Assembly: GCF_002736205.1 (NCBI RefSeq)
Contig: NZ_CP024091.1
Location: forward strand, 1,612,001 to 1,676,000
Length of the DNA stretch: 64,000 nucleotides
Reading direction: 5' to 3'
DNA from: Pedobacter ginsengisoli
GTDB taxonomy: Bacteria > Bacteroidota > Bacteroidia > Sphingobacteriales > Sphingobacteriaceae
This document shows positions 36,605-45,823 of this stretch, in pieces (the stretch's first letter is position 1; the number at the start of each line of letters is the position of its first letter). Position numbers and translations under genes: made by a program. The notes under the pieces are model-generated. The model was not told where the DNA came from. It did not search any database and saw nothing but the letters and a program-made list of their open reading frames with translations.

Positions 36605-38815
36605 ATGATATTTAATAAACACTCAATTCCAGCCTACGTATCATTTGCTATGATTTCGGCAAGTATAATGGTTGCATCGGCCAAGCTAACTGCACAAACA
36701 ATTATTCCTATTGAAACGCAAAATAATGCCCTGATATTACAGGCAGATGCAGATAAAGATCTGGGAACAATTTATTTTGGAAAAAAGTTATCCAATAGCA
36801 GTGAATACAGTCAGGTATTGAATGTGTTTAAACAAACTCCTGATTATACAGGAATGCTTAATTCAGCATATACAGGTTCAGGCTCACGCAATTTATTGGA
36901 GCCTGCAATTACAGTAACTCATGCAGATGGTAACAATTCTCTGGATTTAAAATATGTAAGCCATGATTTAAAGAAGATTGATGATGATGTTACGCTATTA
37001 AGCATAGTCTTGAAAGATCCGGCCTATAATTTTACTGTTACCCTTTATTATAAAAGCTATTATAAGGAAGATGTGGTAGAACAATGGTCATCTATTAAAC
37101 ATAATGAAAAAGGTAATGTTACACTTCATAAATATGCATCTGCAAATCTTCATATAAAAGGTGCAGGTTATTATTTGAACCAATACCATGGCGACTGGGC
37201 TAAAGAAATGCAGTCTGAAGAGTCTAAACTTACCCACGGCATCAAAACTCTTGATACAAAGTTAGGCACAAGGGCTAACCTTTTTCAGCCATCTGTATTT
37301 ATGGTATCTGTAAATAAGCCGGCAACAGAAGATGAAGGTACAGTGCTATTTGGTGCATTAGAATACAGCGGAAATTTCCGTACTGATCTGGAAGTAGATT
37401 ATCAGGATAATTTGCGTATTATTTCTGGTATAAACAATTATGCTTCACCATACACACTTAAGCCAAATGAAGAGTTTGTTACCCCTGTTTTTCTTTATAC
37501 CTTATCAACCCAGGGTAAAGGTGTAGCAAGCAGAAATCTACAAAGTTGGGCAAGAAATTACAAACTACTTGATGGTAAAGGTACCAGGTTAACATTGCTT
37601 AATAACTGGGAAGCAACTTATTTTGATTTCAATGAAAGCAAACTTGCCGGGCTTTTAAAAGACACAAAAAAGCTAGGTGTAGATTTATTCCTGTTAGACG
37701 ATGGTTGGTTTGCAAATAAGTATCCCCGTAATGGCGATGTTGCTGGTTTAGGAGATTGGGAAGAGAACAAAGAAAAACTGCCAAACGGGATTTCTTCGTT
37801 GGTTAAAGAAGCTCAGAATAACAGTGTGAAATTTGGCATCTGGATAGAACCTGAAATGGTGAATCCTAAAAGCGTTTTATATGAAAAACACCCTGATTGG
37901 GTGGTTAAGCAACCTAAAAGAGATGAGTATTATTTTAGAAACCAGTTGATTCTCGACTTAACTAATCCTAAAGTTCAGGACTTTGTATTTGGTGTAGTTG
38001 ATGGTCTGTTTACGAAAAATCCTGATTTAGCCTACATTAAATGGGATTGTAATGCGGTTATTTACAATGCACACTCTGCAACCCTTAAAAATCAGTCGCA
38101 CTTTTACATTGAATATGTGCGCGGATTATACAAAGTATTAGAAAGAATAAGAGCCAAATACCCTACTGTACCAATGATGCTTTGTTCAGGCGGCGGCGGC
38201 AGGGTAGACTATGCTGCATTAAAATATTTTACGGAATTTTGGCCTAGTGATAATACTGATCCACTTGAGCGTATTTTTATGCAATGGGAATATTCTTATT
38301 TCTACCCTGCAATAGCAAGCTCTAATCACGTTACTGATTGGGGTAAGCAACCAATTAAATTCCGTACAGATGTAGCTATGATGGGCAAGTTGGGATTTGA
38401 TATTGTGGTTAGTCATTTAAAAGAGAATGACCTTAAGTATTGCCAGGATGCAATTAAAGTTTACAACGAAATTAAACCGATAATTTGGCAAGGTAACCAA
38501 TACCGTTTATCAAACCCAAAAGAATCCAGTGTGGCTTCTATGCTATACATGGATGAGAACAAATCCTCTGGTGTGATCTTTAACTACCTTGTTAATTATA
38601 GATATGGGGTAAACAGTAGCTTGCCAATTCTATTAAAAGGACTGGATGCAGCCAAGAAATACAAAATTGAAGAGATAAATCTTTATCCGGGTACCAGTTC
38701 TTCTATAAAAGGTGATAAATCCTACACAGGTGATTTCTTAATGAAAGTAGGCTTTAACCCTGATGTAAACTCCTCAAGAACAAGTGTAATATTAAAAATT
38801 GAGGAAGTAAAATAG
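36605..38815 (+). CDS. Alpha-galactosidase, GH36, exported
   Basis: 736 residues from the ATG at 36605, which gives a proper signal peptide (MIFNKHSIPAYVSFAMISAS, ending near KLTAQ); an upstream in-frame ATG at 36569 overlaps the previous gene and would bury it. GH36 motifs are all present: LLDDGWFANKY, GIWIEPEMVNP, YIKWDCN with the nucleophile Asp481, and FWPSDNTDPLERI with the acid/base Asp549. It hydrolyses terminal alpha-1,6-galactose (melibiose, raffinose, galactomannan) in the periplasm. The gene follows the DUF5107 gene by 19 bases and is followed by galT. Confidence 0.95.
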   Translation: MIFNKHSIPAYVSFAMISASIMVASAKLTAQTIIPIETQNNALILQADADKDLGTIYFGKKLSNSSEYSQVLNVFKQTPDYTGMLNSAYTGSGSRNLLEPAITVTHADGNNSLDLKYVSHDLKKIDDDVTLLSIVLKDPAYNFTVTLYYKSYYKEDVVEQWSSIKHNEKGNVTLHKYASANLHIKGAGYYLNQYHGDWAKEMQSEESKLTHGIKTLDTKLGTRANLFQPSVFMVSVNKPATEDEGTVLFGALEYSGNFRTDLEVDYQDNLRIISGINNYASPYTLKPNEEFVTPVFLYTLSTQGKGVASRNLQSWARNYKLLDGKGTRLTLLNNWEATYFDFNESKLAGLLKDTKKLGVDLFLLDDGWFANKYPRNGDVAGLGDWEENKEKLPNGISSLVKEAQNNSVKFGIWIEPEMVNPKSVLYEKHPDWVVKQPKRDEYYFRNQLILDLTNPKVQDFVFGVVDGLFTKNPDLAYIKWDCNAVIYNAHSATLKNQSHFYIEYVRGLYKVLERIRAKYPTVPMMLCSGGGGRVDYAALKYFTEFWPSDNTDPLERIFMQWEYSYFYPAIASSNHVTDWGKQPIKFRTDVAMMGKLGFDIVVSHLKENDLKYCQDAIKVYNEIKPIIWQGNQYRLSNPKESSVASMLYMDENKSSGVIFNYLVNYRYGVNSSLPILLKGLDAAKKYKIEEINLYPGTSSSIKGDKSYTGDFLMKVGFNPDVNSSRTSVILKIEEVK

Positions 38816-38831
38816 AATATATAATAACACG

Positions 38832-39887
38832 ATGGATACCAATTTTGATTTGAATGAACATCCGCACACGCGGCAAAATATTTTAACCGGAGAATGGGTT
38901 TTAGTATCTCCACACAGAACTAAGCGGCCTTGGCAGGGAAAAGTAGAGTCCCTGCCTGCCGATAACCGACCTGAACATGATCCGGCTTGTTACCTTTGCG
39001 CCGGTAACAAAAGAGCAGACGGAAGCAAGAATCCTGATTACACTACGAATTTTGCTTTTACTAACGATTATTCAGCACTGTTGCCGGATACGCCAGTAGG
39101 AGAAATATCAATAGATGGCTTACTTAGAGCTGAAAGCCAATCGGGAATTTGCAGGGTTATTGCTTTTTCTCCGCGTCATGATCTTACACTCGCAGAACTT
39201 GAGTTGACGGCTATTAATGGCATTATTCAACTATGGGCCGAAGAATTTAAGGCTTTAAGCGAAAACCCTTCTATTAAGCACATACAGATATTTGAAAATA
39301 AAGGAGAACTGATGGGCTGTAGTAATCCGCACCCTCATGGTCAGATCTGGGCACAAAATAGTATTCCGCTTGAAATTCATAAAGAAACAGAAAATCAGAA
39401 AAAATATTTTCAGGTAAACGGCAGAAGCTTACTCTCAGATTACCTTAAAGTAGAGCTTAAAGAGCAAAAAAGAATAGTATTTGAAAATGATAGTTTTGTA
39501 GTATTGGTGCCATTTTGGGCTGTATGGCCATATGAAACCATGATTGTCAGTAAAAGACATGTTAGGAGCATATTAGAGTTTACTGATAAAGAACAAGAAG
39601 ATCTTGCAGATGCACTTAAAAACATTACGGTGAGATATGATAATCTTTTCCAGGTTTCATTTCCTTATTCAGCTGGTATGCACCAAATGCCGGTAAATGA
39701 TGGCAATCATGCAGAATGGCATTGGCATATGCATTTTTACCCGCCACTTTTACGCTCCGCAACAATTAAAAAATTTATGGTTGGGTACGAAATGCTAGGC
39801 AATCCTCAACGTGATATTACTCCTGAAGCGGCAGCAGAAACATTAAGAAATTTATCAGAAATTCATTATAAAAGTATAAATCTTTAA
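38832..39887 (+). CDS. galT: Galactose-1-phosphate uridylyltransferase
   Basis: A 351-residue HIT-superfamily enzyme exchanging UMP between UDP-glucose and galactose-1-phosphate in the Leloir pathway. The uridylylated-His motif GCSNPHPHGQIW has His167 and His169, and a first zinc-type pair CYLCAGN sits near residue 54. A second His group is in HAEWHWHMHFYPP. It closes the galactoside operon 16 bases after GH36. Galactokinase, normally a neighbour, is not in the window, so galK must be elsewhere. Confidence 0.95.
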   Translation: MDTNFDLNEHPHTRQNILTGEWVLVSPHRTKRPWQGKVESLPADNRPEHDPACYLCAGNKRADGSKNPDYTTNFAFTNDYSALLPDTPVGEISIDGLLRAESQSGICRVIAFSPRHDLTLAELELTAINGIIQLWAEEFKALSENPSIKHIQIFENKGELMGCSNPHPHGQIWAQNSIPLEIHKETENQKKYFQVNGRSLLSDYLKVELKEQKRIVFENDSFVVLVPFWAVWPYETMIVSKRHVRSILEFTDKEQEDLADALKNITVRYDNLFQVSFPYSAGMHQMPVNDGNHAEWHWHMHFYPPLLRSATIKKFMVGYEMLGNPQRDITPEAAAETLRNLSEIHYKSINL

Positions 39888-39955
39888 TACTAAAAATAAA
39901 TGATTTTTATTAACTTTAAGTAGACGTTTAAGAAATCTATTAAAGTAATAATGCC

Positions 39956-40144
39956 ATGGAAAAAGAGGATATAAAATCATTATTAGAGATTATTGACCAA
40001 CAAGTAAGTTCTTCAATACTGGGCGGAATGGAAGAACAGTATGAAGAACTTGAAGAGTTGGGGTTCATTACGATCAATAGACATAGTGTACAACATTCGG
40101 CTTCTATAACGCCTTTGGGAATGGAGTACCTGGATCAGGATTAA
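39956..40144 (+). CDS. Small hypothetical protein, 62 aa
   Basis: An acidic 62-residue protein, unrecognised. Its second half (EELGFITINRHSVQHSASIT then PLGMEYL) reads like the wing and last helix of a winged-helix domain, though no recognition helix is present. There is no signal peptide. It starts at an ATG 68 bases after galT, with a TAGACGTTTAAG sequence about 34 bases upstream that resembles the LacI-type sites at 16 kb. Coding bias looks real (few rare patterns, clean acidic helices), but a short gene of this kind needs homologues to be sure. Confidence 0.5.
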   Translation: MEKEDIKSLLEIIDQQVSSSILGGMEEQYEELEELGFITINRHSVQHSASITPLGMEYLDQD

Positions 40145-40269
40145 ATACTTTTTTTTCTATTGTATATCAACGTTTTACGTGTATTTTGGTACGCGTTTTG
40201 ACGGATATTTCTTTATTAAAAACATTGAACAAATGAATTAAAAAGTAGTCACCCCTAAACCTCCGCGCC

Positions 40270-40797
40270 ATGAACACTACTGATTTCAACCATCAACTTA
40301 GTCTCAATCAAAACGCTCTAGAATCTTTTGCCTTTAAGTTTACCCAAGACTATGAGGATGCTAATGATCTTGTTCAGGACACCTTATTAAAGGCCATGCG
40401 ATATTCCAGAAAATTCCGGGATGGAACTAATTTTCGTGGATGGTTATATACAATTATGAAGAACACGTTTATTAATAGCTATAGACGAGGGGTAAAGACC
40501 AGATCATTCATTGCAACACACGAAGAAATTCCAGTATCGCAATTGCAAAACAGTGCTACAGGAAATTTCGGAGAGAATAAATTCATGCTCGAAGATATTC
40601 ATAACGCTATGAAAAAACTTCAGCCAGAATATTTAACTCCTTTCATTAAGTATTTTGAAGGATTTAAATATCATGAAATCTCTGAAATGCTACATGTGCC
40701 AATTGGTACGGTTAAAACAAGAATACACATGGCCAGAGGTATCTTAAAAAAGAACCTTAAAATGTATACAAAAGAATTTGCAGGTAACGGTTACTAA
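40270..40797 (+). CDS. ECF-type RNA polymerase sigma factor
   Basis: A 175-residue sigma-70 of the extracytoplasmic-function group. Region 2 is visible as FTQDYEDANDLVQDTLLKA and FRGWLYTIMKNTFINSYRR; region 4 as LQPEYLTPFIKYFEGFKYHE followed by the HTH EISEMLHVPIGTVKTRIHMARG. No anti-sigma gene is beside it: the gene downstream is convergent and encodes an unrelated small protein. This anti-sigma-free form is common in Bacteroidota. Targets cannot be seen. Confidence 0.93.
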   Translation: MNTTDFNHQLSLNQNALESFAFKFTQDYEDANDLVQDTLLKAMRYSRKFRDGTNFRGWLYTIMKNTFINSYRRGVKTRSFIATHEEIPVSQLQNSATGNFGENKFMLEDIHNAMKKLQPEYLTPFIKYFEGFKYHEISEMLHVPIGTVKTRIHMARGILKKNLKMYTKEFAGNGY

Positions 40798-40800
40798 ACT

Positions 40801-41040
40801 TTACGGATTCTCTGCCAAATAATTGTCTATTGCTTTTTCCAGGTCTTCGTATCCTTCAGGAGGAAAACATCGTGTTCCAGGGTGCTCAACTGTCCATTCG
40901 CCATCAGTTCTGCTAAGAACTATTGGGTCTGGCTCGCCAGTAACCATCTCAACCTTAAATTTTCGGCAGTTATCGGACGAAGTAACAAGTACATCCAGTT
41001 CCATGCTCGCTTTCCTGAATCTAACTGGAAATGTTCTCAT
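40801..41040 (-). CDS. Hypothetical protein, 79 aa
   Basis: Unrecognised 79-residue soluble protein (MRTFPVRFRKASMELDVLV start; GEWTVEHPGTRCFPPEGYED near the end). An overlapping 113-residue plus-strand frame exists, but the minus frame is preferred because it lies just downstream of the lipoprotein gene on the same strand (15-base gap) and fits between the two stops. It looks like a small beta-rich domain with an acidic C-terminal helix. Confidence 0.6.
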   Translation of the reverse strand: MRTFPVRFRKASMELDVLVTSSDNCRKFKVEMVTGEPDPIVLSRTDGEWTVEHPGTRCFPPEGYEDLEKAIDNYLAENP

Positions 41041-41055
41041 GATAATATCCTCCTT

Positions 41056-41688
41056 TTATTTAATTACACCTTTACTTACCATATCATCGAATAGTCTTTT
41101 ATTAAAGTCTGCTGCAAGTGCACGCGGACTTGAAGGATCTAATGATTTAGTTTGTACTGAATAAATCAACTTTTCGGTATTTAAACTATAGAAATTAGCC
41201 TCCAGAATAAATTTGTTAGTTACACTGTAGTACCCGGGTTCATAAATCCTTCCATACATGAAATGATAGTATCCCCAAAAACGATATGGTCCTGGCCACA
41301 TACCTACAGAACCGGGATTGTATCTCTTTTGCTTAGTTTTATCTAACAAAGCAATGGTAAAAGTACCATCATATCCTTTATTTCTTATTTTCTTTAGCGC
41401 CTCTGCTTCATTTAATCCTTCAAAAGCCTTTGGGCCATATTCAGCCAATGCTGATCCTGCATTAATACCATGAGCTTTAAGATTTTGGACAGTTATATTT
41501 TCTACATTCTCTTTAAGGTTTCTATCTTTCGCGCCCATCAATGCAATTACCAGTATCTTATTGGATTTTTCTATTGTTCCCTGAGCATCAGCCCATGACG
41601 AAATAATCTTCGTGCTGTTGCAAGCATTTAATAATAGAGCAAATAGGAAAACCATACCTATTGCAGCGGGCAACAATAATTTTTTCAT
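41056..41688 (-). CDS. Outer-membrane lipoprotein, DUF4136-like
   Basis: A 210-residue lipoprotein with a signal peptide ending in lipobox LLNAC (Cys23). The mature part begins with the ISSWADAQG type segment, has a nucleotide-free alpha/beta core (ILVIALMGAKDRNLKENVE) and an aromatic stretch (PGPYRFWGYYHFMYGRIY), recalling DUF4136-type lipoproteins. Function is unknown. Followed 15 bases later by the 79-residue protein on the same strand. Confidence 0.75.
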   Translation of the reverse strand: MKKLLLPAAIGMVFLFALLLNACNSTKIISSWADAQGTIEKSNKILVIALMGAKDRNLKENVENITVQNLKAHGINAGSALAEYGPKAFEGLNEAEALKKIRNKGYDGTFTIALLDKTKQKRYNPGSVGMWPGPYRFWGYYHFMYGRIYEPGYYSVTNKFILEANFYSLNTEKLIYSVQTKSLDPSSPRALAADFNKRLFDDMVSKGVIK

Positions 41689-41818
41689 GTTTTATAAGTT
41701 TATATATAATAATAACAATTCATAATCCATTTAGTTGTAACAATTTAGCTAGTATAATATTATAAACCACTATGCCACTTCGTTTGTTTAAGGAATTAAA
41801 TAGAATACATTTAAATCA

Positions 41819-42934
41819 ATGAACAAATACCAGGCTACCATCGAGGAGTTAATACTTCCAGCTGGCATACATTTAAACGGAACGGAAGCTTTTGATATCC
41901 AGGTTTATGATGATCGCTTTTACAATCATGTATTGCGTTATGGATCTTTAGGACTTGGTGAATCATACATGAATGGATGGTGGGATTGCTTAGCACTAGA
42001 CCATTTCTTATTTCAGCTACTGAATATAGATATAGAAAAGCAGATCTCTAAAAGCCTAAAGGTAAGGTGGCAAACCCTAAAAGCTTATTTATTTAATATG
42101 CAAACCATAGCTAAATCTGTTAGTGTAGCTCATGAACATTATGATCTTGGTAATGATCTGTTTGAGGCGATGCTGGATAAGCATATGATGTATTCATGTG
42201 GATACTGGGAAAAAGCTAAAACTTTAGATGAAGCGCAGGAGGATAAGCTGGAATTAATATGCAGAAAACTAAAGCTTACCCAAGGCATGGAAGTTTTAGA
42301 TATAGGATGCGGTTGGGGAGGCTTTGCTCAATACGCTTCAGAAAAGTACCAGGTAAAAGTTACAGGCGTTACAATCTCCAGTCAACAGGCAGAAATGGCA
42401 AGGCATCGTTGTTATGGATTATCTGTAGATATCCTGTTACAGGATTATAGGTTATTAACAGGGTATTATGATCGTATTGTTTCTATAGGCATGTTTGAGC
42501 ATGTAGGTTACAAAAACTACCGTACCTACATGCAGCTTGTAAAAAACTGTCTAAAAGACGATGGTATATTCCTATTACATTGCATTGGCGGAAATGAGAA
42601 TAACATAAACACAGATGCCTGGATAAACAAATATATTTTTCCCGGGGGTATGATACCATCGGTGGAACAATTAGGGAAATCAATAGATCAACTCCTGATT
42701 TTGCAAGACTGGCATAATTTCGGCCTTTATTACGATCGTACTTTAATGGAATGGCTAAACAGATTCCGTGCTTCGTGGGGTAATTTAAAGTATAGTTATT
42801 CAGAACGGTTTTATAGGATGTGGGAGTATTATTTAAGTTTAAGTGCTGCATCATTTAGGGCAAGAAAGAACCACCTTTGGCAAATCATTCTTACAAAACC
42901 TTCCTTTTCTCAGCTATATCAGTCTGTAAGATAA
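41819..42934 (+). CDS. cfa: Cyclopropane-fatty-acyl-phospholipid synthase family
   Basis: A 371-residue SAM-dependent methyltransferase that adds a methylene bridge to unsaturated acyl chains of membrane phospholipids. The N-terminal lipid-binding part (YGSLGLGESYMNGWWD) precedes the SAM motif VLDIGCGWGGFAQYA, then GVTISSQQAEMA and SIGMFEHVGYKNY, with the family's HYDLGNDLFEAMLDKHMMYS cut across residues 103-122. Length close to E. coli Cfa (382). Monocistronic, ending in a strong bidirectional hairpin shared with sodC. Confidence 0.92.
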   Translation: MNKYQATIEELILPAGIHLNGTEAFDIQVYDDRFYNHVLRYGSLGLGESYMNGWWDCLALDHFLFQLLNIDIEKQISKSLKVRWQTLKAYLFNMQTIAKSVSVAHEHYDLGNDLFEAMLDKHMMYSCGYWEKAKTLDEAQEDKLELICRKLKLTQGMEVLDIGCGWGGFAQYASEKYQVKVTGVTISSQQAEMARHRCYGLSVDILLQDYRLLTGYYDRIVSIGMFEHVGYKNYRTYMQLVKNCLKDDGIFLLHCIGGNENNINTDAWINKYIFPGGMIPSVEQLGKSIDQLLILQDWHNFGLYYDRTLMEWLNRFRASWGNLKYSYSERFYRMWEYYLSLSAASFRARKNHLWQIILTKPSFSQLYQSVR

Positions 42935-42974
42935 AATAAAGATAGAGCATGTAATACACACTCTATCTTTATTT
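42934..42974. terminator. Bidirectional terminator between cfa and sodC
   Basis: AAATAAAGATAGAG (42934-42947) is perfectly complementary to CTCTATCTTTATTT (42961-42974) with a 13-base loop. It begins at the last base of the cfa stop codon and ends 3 bases before the sodC stop, so it serves both convergent genes; AT-rich ends give T-rich 3' flanks in both directions. Confidence 0.8.
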
Positions 42975-42977
42975 CAT

Positions 42978-43505
42978 TTAAAGTTTAACAATTACACCAC
43001 ATCCAACTCTAGGTCCTGAATTTCCTGTAGGCTGGGTAGTATAATCGTCTGTACCTCCGTGAACTATAATACCTCTGTTAATTATATTTTTGATATCATT
43101 TTCTTCAATACTCCAACGGTCGGTAGTAACCGATATAGTACCGTGACCTTTACTGTCTAATTGGATATTTCCAATATCTCCTGAATGATATGCTGCAGAT
43201 CCCCATTTACCATGAGCTTCATTAGTGGGATTCCAATGGCCATGCGTATTATTGCCCATGTCGCCACAATCTCCGTGCTCATGAAAATGCACTGCAACAG
43301 TACTATCAGCACGGGCAGGAAAATTAAGCTCTAAATCCATCTTCATCTTCCCATCTTTTAACTTATAGAATTTTGCTACTCCGATGTCTTTTGCATCAGC
43401 GGTTGTTGCCAGTTTTGCTTCTGCTACTTCAACTTCTGCAGTAGTTGAGCAGGAAGTAAAAAATGCCATTATTGTAATAATAGCTACTGTTAAAAAATTT
43501 TTCAT
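42978..43505 (-). CDS. sodC: Cu/Zn superoxide dismutase, lipoprotein
   Basis: A 175-residue periplasmic enzyme dismutating superoxide. The signal ends in a lipobox (FFTSC, Cys19). All ligands are in place: Cu ligands His73, His75 and His149, bridging His90, Zn ligands His98, His107 and Asp110, and the disulfide pair Cys80 and Cys169. The usual HxHExGDC and GHWNP motifs are clear. Separate transcription unit, convergent with cfa through a shared terminator. Confidence 0.93.
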   Translation of the reverse strand: MKNFLTVAIITIMAFFTSCSTTAEVEVAEAKLATTADAKDIGVAKFYKLKDGKMKMDLELNFPARADSTVAVHFHEHGDCGDMGNNTHGHWNPTNEAHGKWGSAAYHSGDIGNIQLDSKGHGTISVTTDRWSIEENDIKNIINRGIIVHGGTDDYTTQPTGNSGPRVGCGVIVKL

Positions 43506-43670
43506 ATTGTTATATATATTGGTAATTACTATTTAGAACAAAAACTGTCACTTTAAGTTTTATATTAATTCCGAATGGCAGGCTAAATAGAATAATTGGA
43601 GCAGATTTTGATATGAATGTGCTTACTTGCTAAATTAAACTAGCATATTATATAAAAAACATAAGTTAAA

Positions 43671-43677
43671 AAAGGAG
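43671..43677 (+). promoter_or_regulatory. Shine-Dalgarno-like site (AAAGGAG) of the M1 peptidase gene
   Basis: AAAGGAG 11 bases before the ATG at 43689. A good Shine-Dalgarno match is uncommon in this window, so it supports this start. Confidence 0.5.
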
Positions 43678-43688
43678 ATTATATACAG

Positions 43689-45275
43689 ATGAGAAAATAC
43701 CTGATAATTTTATTGCTATGCTTAGGATCTAAGGCATTTGCGCAAGACAAATACTGGCAACAATATGTAAACTATAATATTGATGTAACCCTTAACGATC
43801 AGGACAAATCTTTAAAAGGTTTTGAAACTATAGTATACAAAAACAATTCCCCTTCAGAATTGGATTTTATCTGGTTTCATATATGGCCAAATGCTTACAA
43901 ACAGGAATCTACGGCATTGTTTCAACAGATAAAGAATGATACTTCACGTGTTAAAAAGCTCGACAAATATACATACGGCAGTATTGAGGGATTAAATTTT
44001 AAAGTGAATGGGAAAACAGCAGAAACCGAACCCCATCCTAATCCACAATATATTGATGTAATTAAATTGAAATTGAAATCGCCTTTAAAACCAGGTGATT
44101 CGGTTACTATCACTACAGATTTTAAAGTAAAATTACCTTCCTATTTTTCAAGATCTGGTTTTGCCGATGGTGAATTTATGATTTGCCAATGGTATCCTAA
44201 ACCAGCAGTGTTTGATAAAAATGGCTGGCACGAATTCCCATACCTCGATATGGGAGAGTTTTATAGTGATTATGCTTCATTTAAAGTAAACATAACCGTT
44301 CCATCAGATTATGTAGTGGGTGCAACAGGGGTGTTGCAAAATACCGACGAACTGGCACTCTATAAAAGCCTTGGTACAAAAAATACAACAAACAGAACAG
44401 GCCAACCTGCAACTTATAAGCCTATAAGCAAAAGCACTACAAAAAAAATGACTTATAAGATTGATAGTGTTCCTGACTTCGCCTGGTTTGCCGATAAGGA
44501 CTTTGTAATACAGTACGATACAGTTAAACTCACTTCAGGAAAAGTAATTGATGCTTTTACCTATTATCACAACAAAAAAGAAACACTGTGGAGCAACAGT
44601 ATTAATTATGCTAAAGATGCATTAAGAAAATACAGTAATTGGGTAGGAGCGTATGAATATCCGGTTGTGCAAGTAGTAGAGGGGCCAGCAAATAATTCAA
44701 GCGGAGGAATGGAGTATCCAACTATTACATTAATTACCAGTCCGGATGCTAAAAAGGAATCGCTTGATGGTGTAATTGCACATGAGATTGGTCACAATTG
44801 GTTTATGAGTATGCTTGGTAGTAATGAAAGGCAACATACCTGGTTAGATGAAGGGTTAAACTCTTATTTTCAGTTCAGGTATGAAGCCCAGAAATATAGA
44901 ACAAACTCTATGTTTGGAGATGCCATACCAGCCGAAATTAAGGCCTTACCGGAAAAGGAATTTTTAGATCGCACTTATGGTGCAATGTCCAGCATCCCAA
45001 TGAATTCGGCTATTGAAACACCTTCAGATAAATTTACCTCATCAGATGATTACAGCATGACATCATATGCAAAAACTGCATTATGGCTATACATTCTAGA
45101 AAATTCAGTTGGCAGAGAAAAGATGGATAATGCTTTTAAACATTACTTTGATAAGTGGAAAAATAAACACCCGCAACCAGAAGATTTAAAATCTTCTTTT
45201 GAAGAATCATTAGGAATCAACCTCGATAAATATTTTGGGTTACTTAATAAAACAGGTTCATTTAATGGGCAATAG
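43689..45275 (+). CDS. M1 family zinc metallopeptidase, exported
   Basis: A 528-residue exported aminopeptidase-like protein with a signal peptide (ending GSKAFAQ). The zinc site is complete: HEIGH at His365-His369 with Glu366, and the third ligand Glu388 in WLDEGLN, 18 residues further. The exopeptidase GGMEYP motif lies just upstream (SSGGMEYPTI). It lacks the long C-terminal helical domain of PepN and ends soon after the catalytic region, which is the short form frequent in Bacteroidota. Single gene in its own unit. Confidence 0.92.
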   Translation: MRKYLIILLLCLGSKAFAQDKYWQQYVNYNIDVTLNDQDKSLKGFETIVYKNNSPSELDFIWFHIWPNAYKQESTALFQQIKNDTSRVKKLDKYTYGSIEGLNFKVNGKTAETEPHPNPQYIDVIKLKLKSPLKPGDSVTITTDFKVKLPSYFSRSGFADGEFMICQWYPKPAVFDKNGWHEFPYLDMGEFYSDYASFKVNITVPSDYVVGATGVLQNTDELALYKSLGTKNTTNRTGQPATYKPISKSTTKKMTYKIDSVPDFAWFADKDFVIQYDTVKLTSGKVIDAFTYYHNKKETLWSNSINYAKDALRKYSNWVGAYEYPVVQVVEGPANNSSGGMEYPTITLITSPDAKKESLDGVIAHEIGHNWFMSMLGSNERQHTWLDEGLNSYFQFRYEAQKYRTNSMFGDAIPAEIKALPEKEFLDRTYGAMSSIPMNSAIETPSDKFTSSDDYSMTSYAKTALWLYILENSVGREKMDNAFKHYFDKWKNKHPQPEDLKSSFEESLGINLDKYFGLLNKTGSFNGQ

Positions 45276-45363
45276 CAAAAGTACCGGTTAAAAAACGATA
45301 CATTATTTTACCGATTTATTAAGGTCATTGGCCGACAGTTTTCTGCAACACAACTATTCAGCA

Positions 45364-45394
45364 TTGATTAGCCTTGCTATAGCCAGTAGTTTTG
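45364..45394 (+). promoter_or_regulatory. Bacteroidota promoter: -33 TTG, 20-base spacer, -7 TAGTTTTG
   Basis: TTG at 45364-45366 and TAGTTTTG at 45387-45394, spaced by 20 bases, match the phylum's promoter consensus on both elements. The ATG of the LiaF-like gene is 13 bases further, giving a short leader. Confidence 0.55.
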
Positions 45395-45407
45395 AAGAAA
45401 AAAAGCT

Positions 45408-45764
45408 ATGGAAACTTTAAATAACAAAATCAAATCTAATCGCCATTTCGGAATGGGTATCTTTTTATTAGTAATTGGCGCTATATTTTTATTGAGAAAT
45501 ATTGGACTTAATATTCCATTTTGGGTTTTGAGCTGGCATACATTATTCCTGGCTTTGGGATTATTAATTGGCTACCGGAAAAACTTTAAAGCTGGCGGAT
45601 GGGTGTTTTTCGTAATACTAGGCGGTGTATTTACTTTAAAAGACCTAATATTCTTTGATATTTCGCAATATACAACTGCAATGGTTTTAATAGGCGTGGG
45701 GCTGTATATGATTTTCAGACCTAAAAGAGATGTGCAGTTTTGTGATTTCGGAAATAAAAAATAA
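45408..45764 (+). CDS. LiaF-like transmembrane domain protein
   Basis: A 118-residue inner-membrane protein with four predicted helices: MGIFLLVIGAIFLLRNIGL, then PFWVLSWHTLFLALGLLIGY, GWVFFVILGGVFTL and AMVLIGVGLYMIF, ending in a short charged tail. This is the N-terminal membrane part of LiaF/DUF5668-type proteins without the soluble C-terminal domain. In Firmicutes LiaF restrains an envelope-stress sensor kinase; no kinase is near here. Ends in a strong terminator. Confidence 0.8.
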   Translation: METLNNKIKSNRHFGMGIFLLVIGAIFLLRNIGLNIPFWVLSWHTLFLALGLLIGYRKNFKAGGWVFFVILGGVFTLKDLIFFDISQYTTAMVLIGVGLYMIFRPKRDVQFCDFGNKK

Positions 45765-45782
45765 TTAAATCTATCATATATT

Positions 45783-45819
45783 AAAAAGAGGCAACCGGAC
45801 GCGGTTGCCTCTTTTTTTT
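45783..45819. terminator. Strong bidirectional intrinsic terminator
   Basis: Stem 45783-45797 pairs with 45802-45816 (15 bp, GC-rich top AGAGGCAACCG, four-base loop GACG) and is followed by TTT on the plus strand and by A-to-T symmetry on the minus strand. It ends the LiaF-like gene and the GH31 gene, which converge here. Confidence 0.92.
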
Positions 45820-45823
45820 CCTA

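Noticed and set aside
39891..39909. AT-only hairpin after galT as a terminator
   Set aside because: Only seven A-T pairs; too weak to call in AT-rich DNA.
40823..41164. 113-residue plus-strand frame
   Set aside because: It overlaps two minus-strand frames, one a clear lipoprotein; Ser/Leu-rich composition typical of antisense frames.
42483..42854. 123-residue minus-strand frame
   Set aside because: Antisense to the cfa gene, which has clear SAM motifs.
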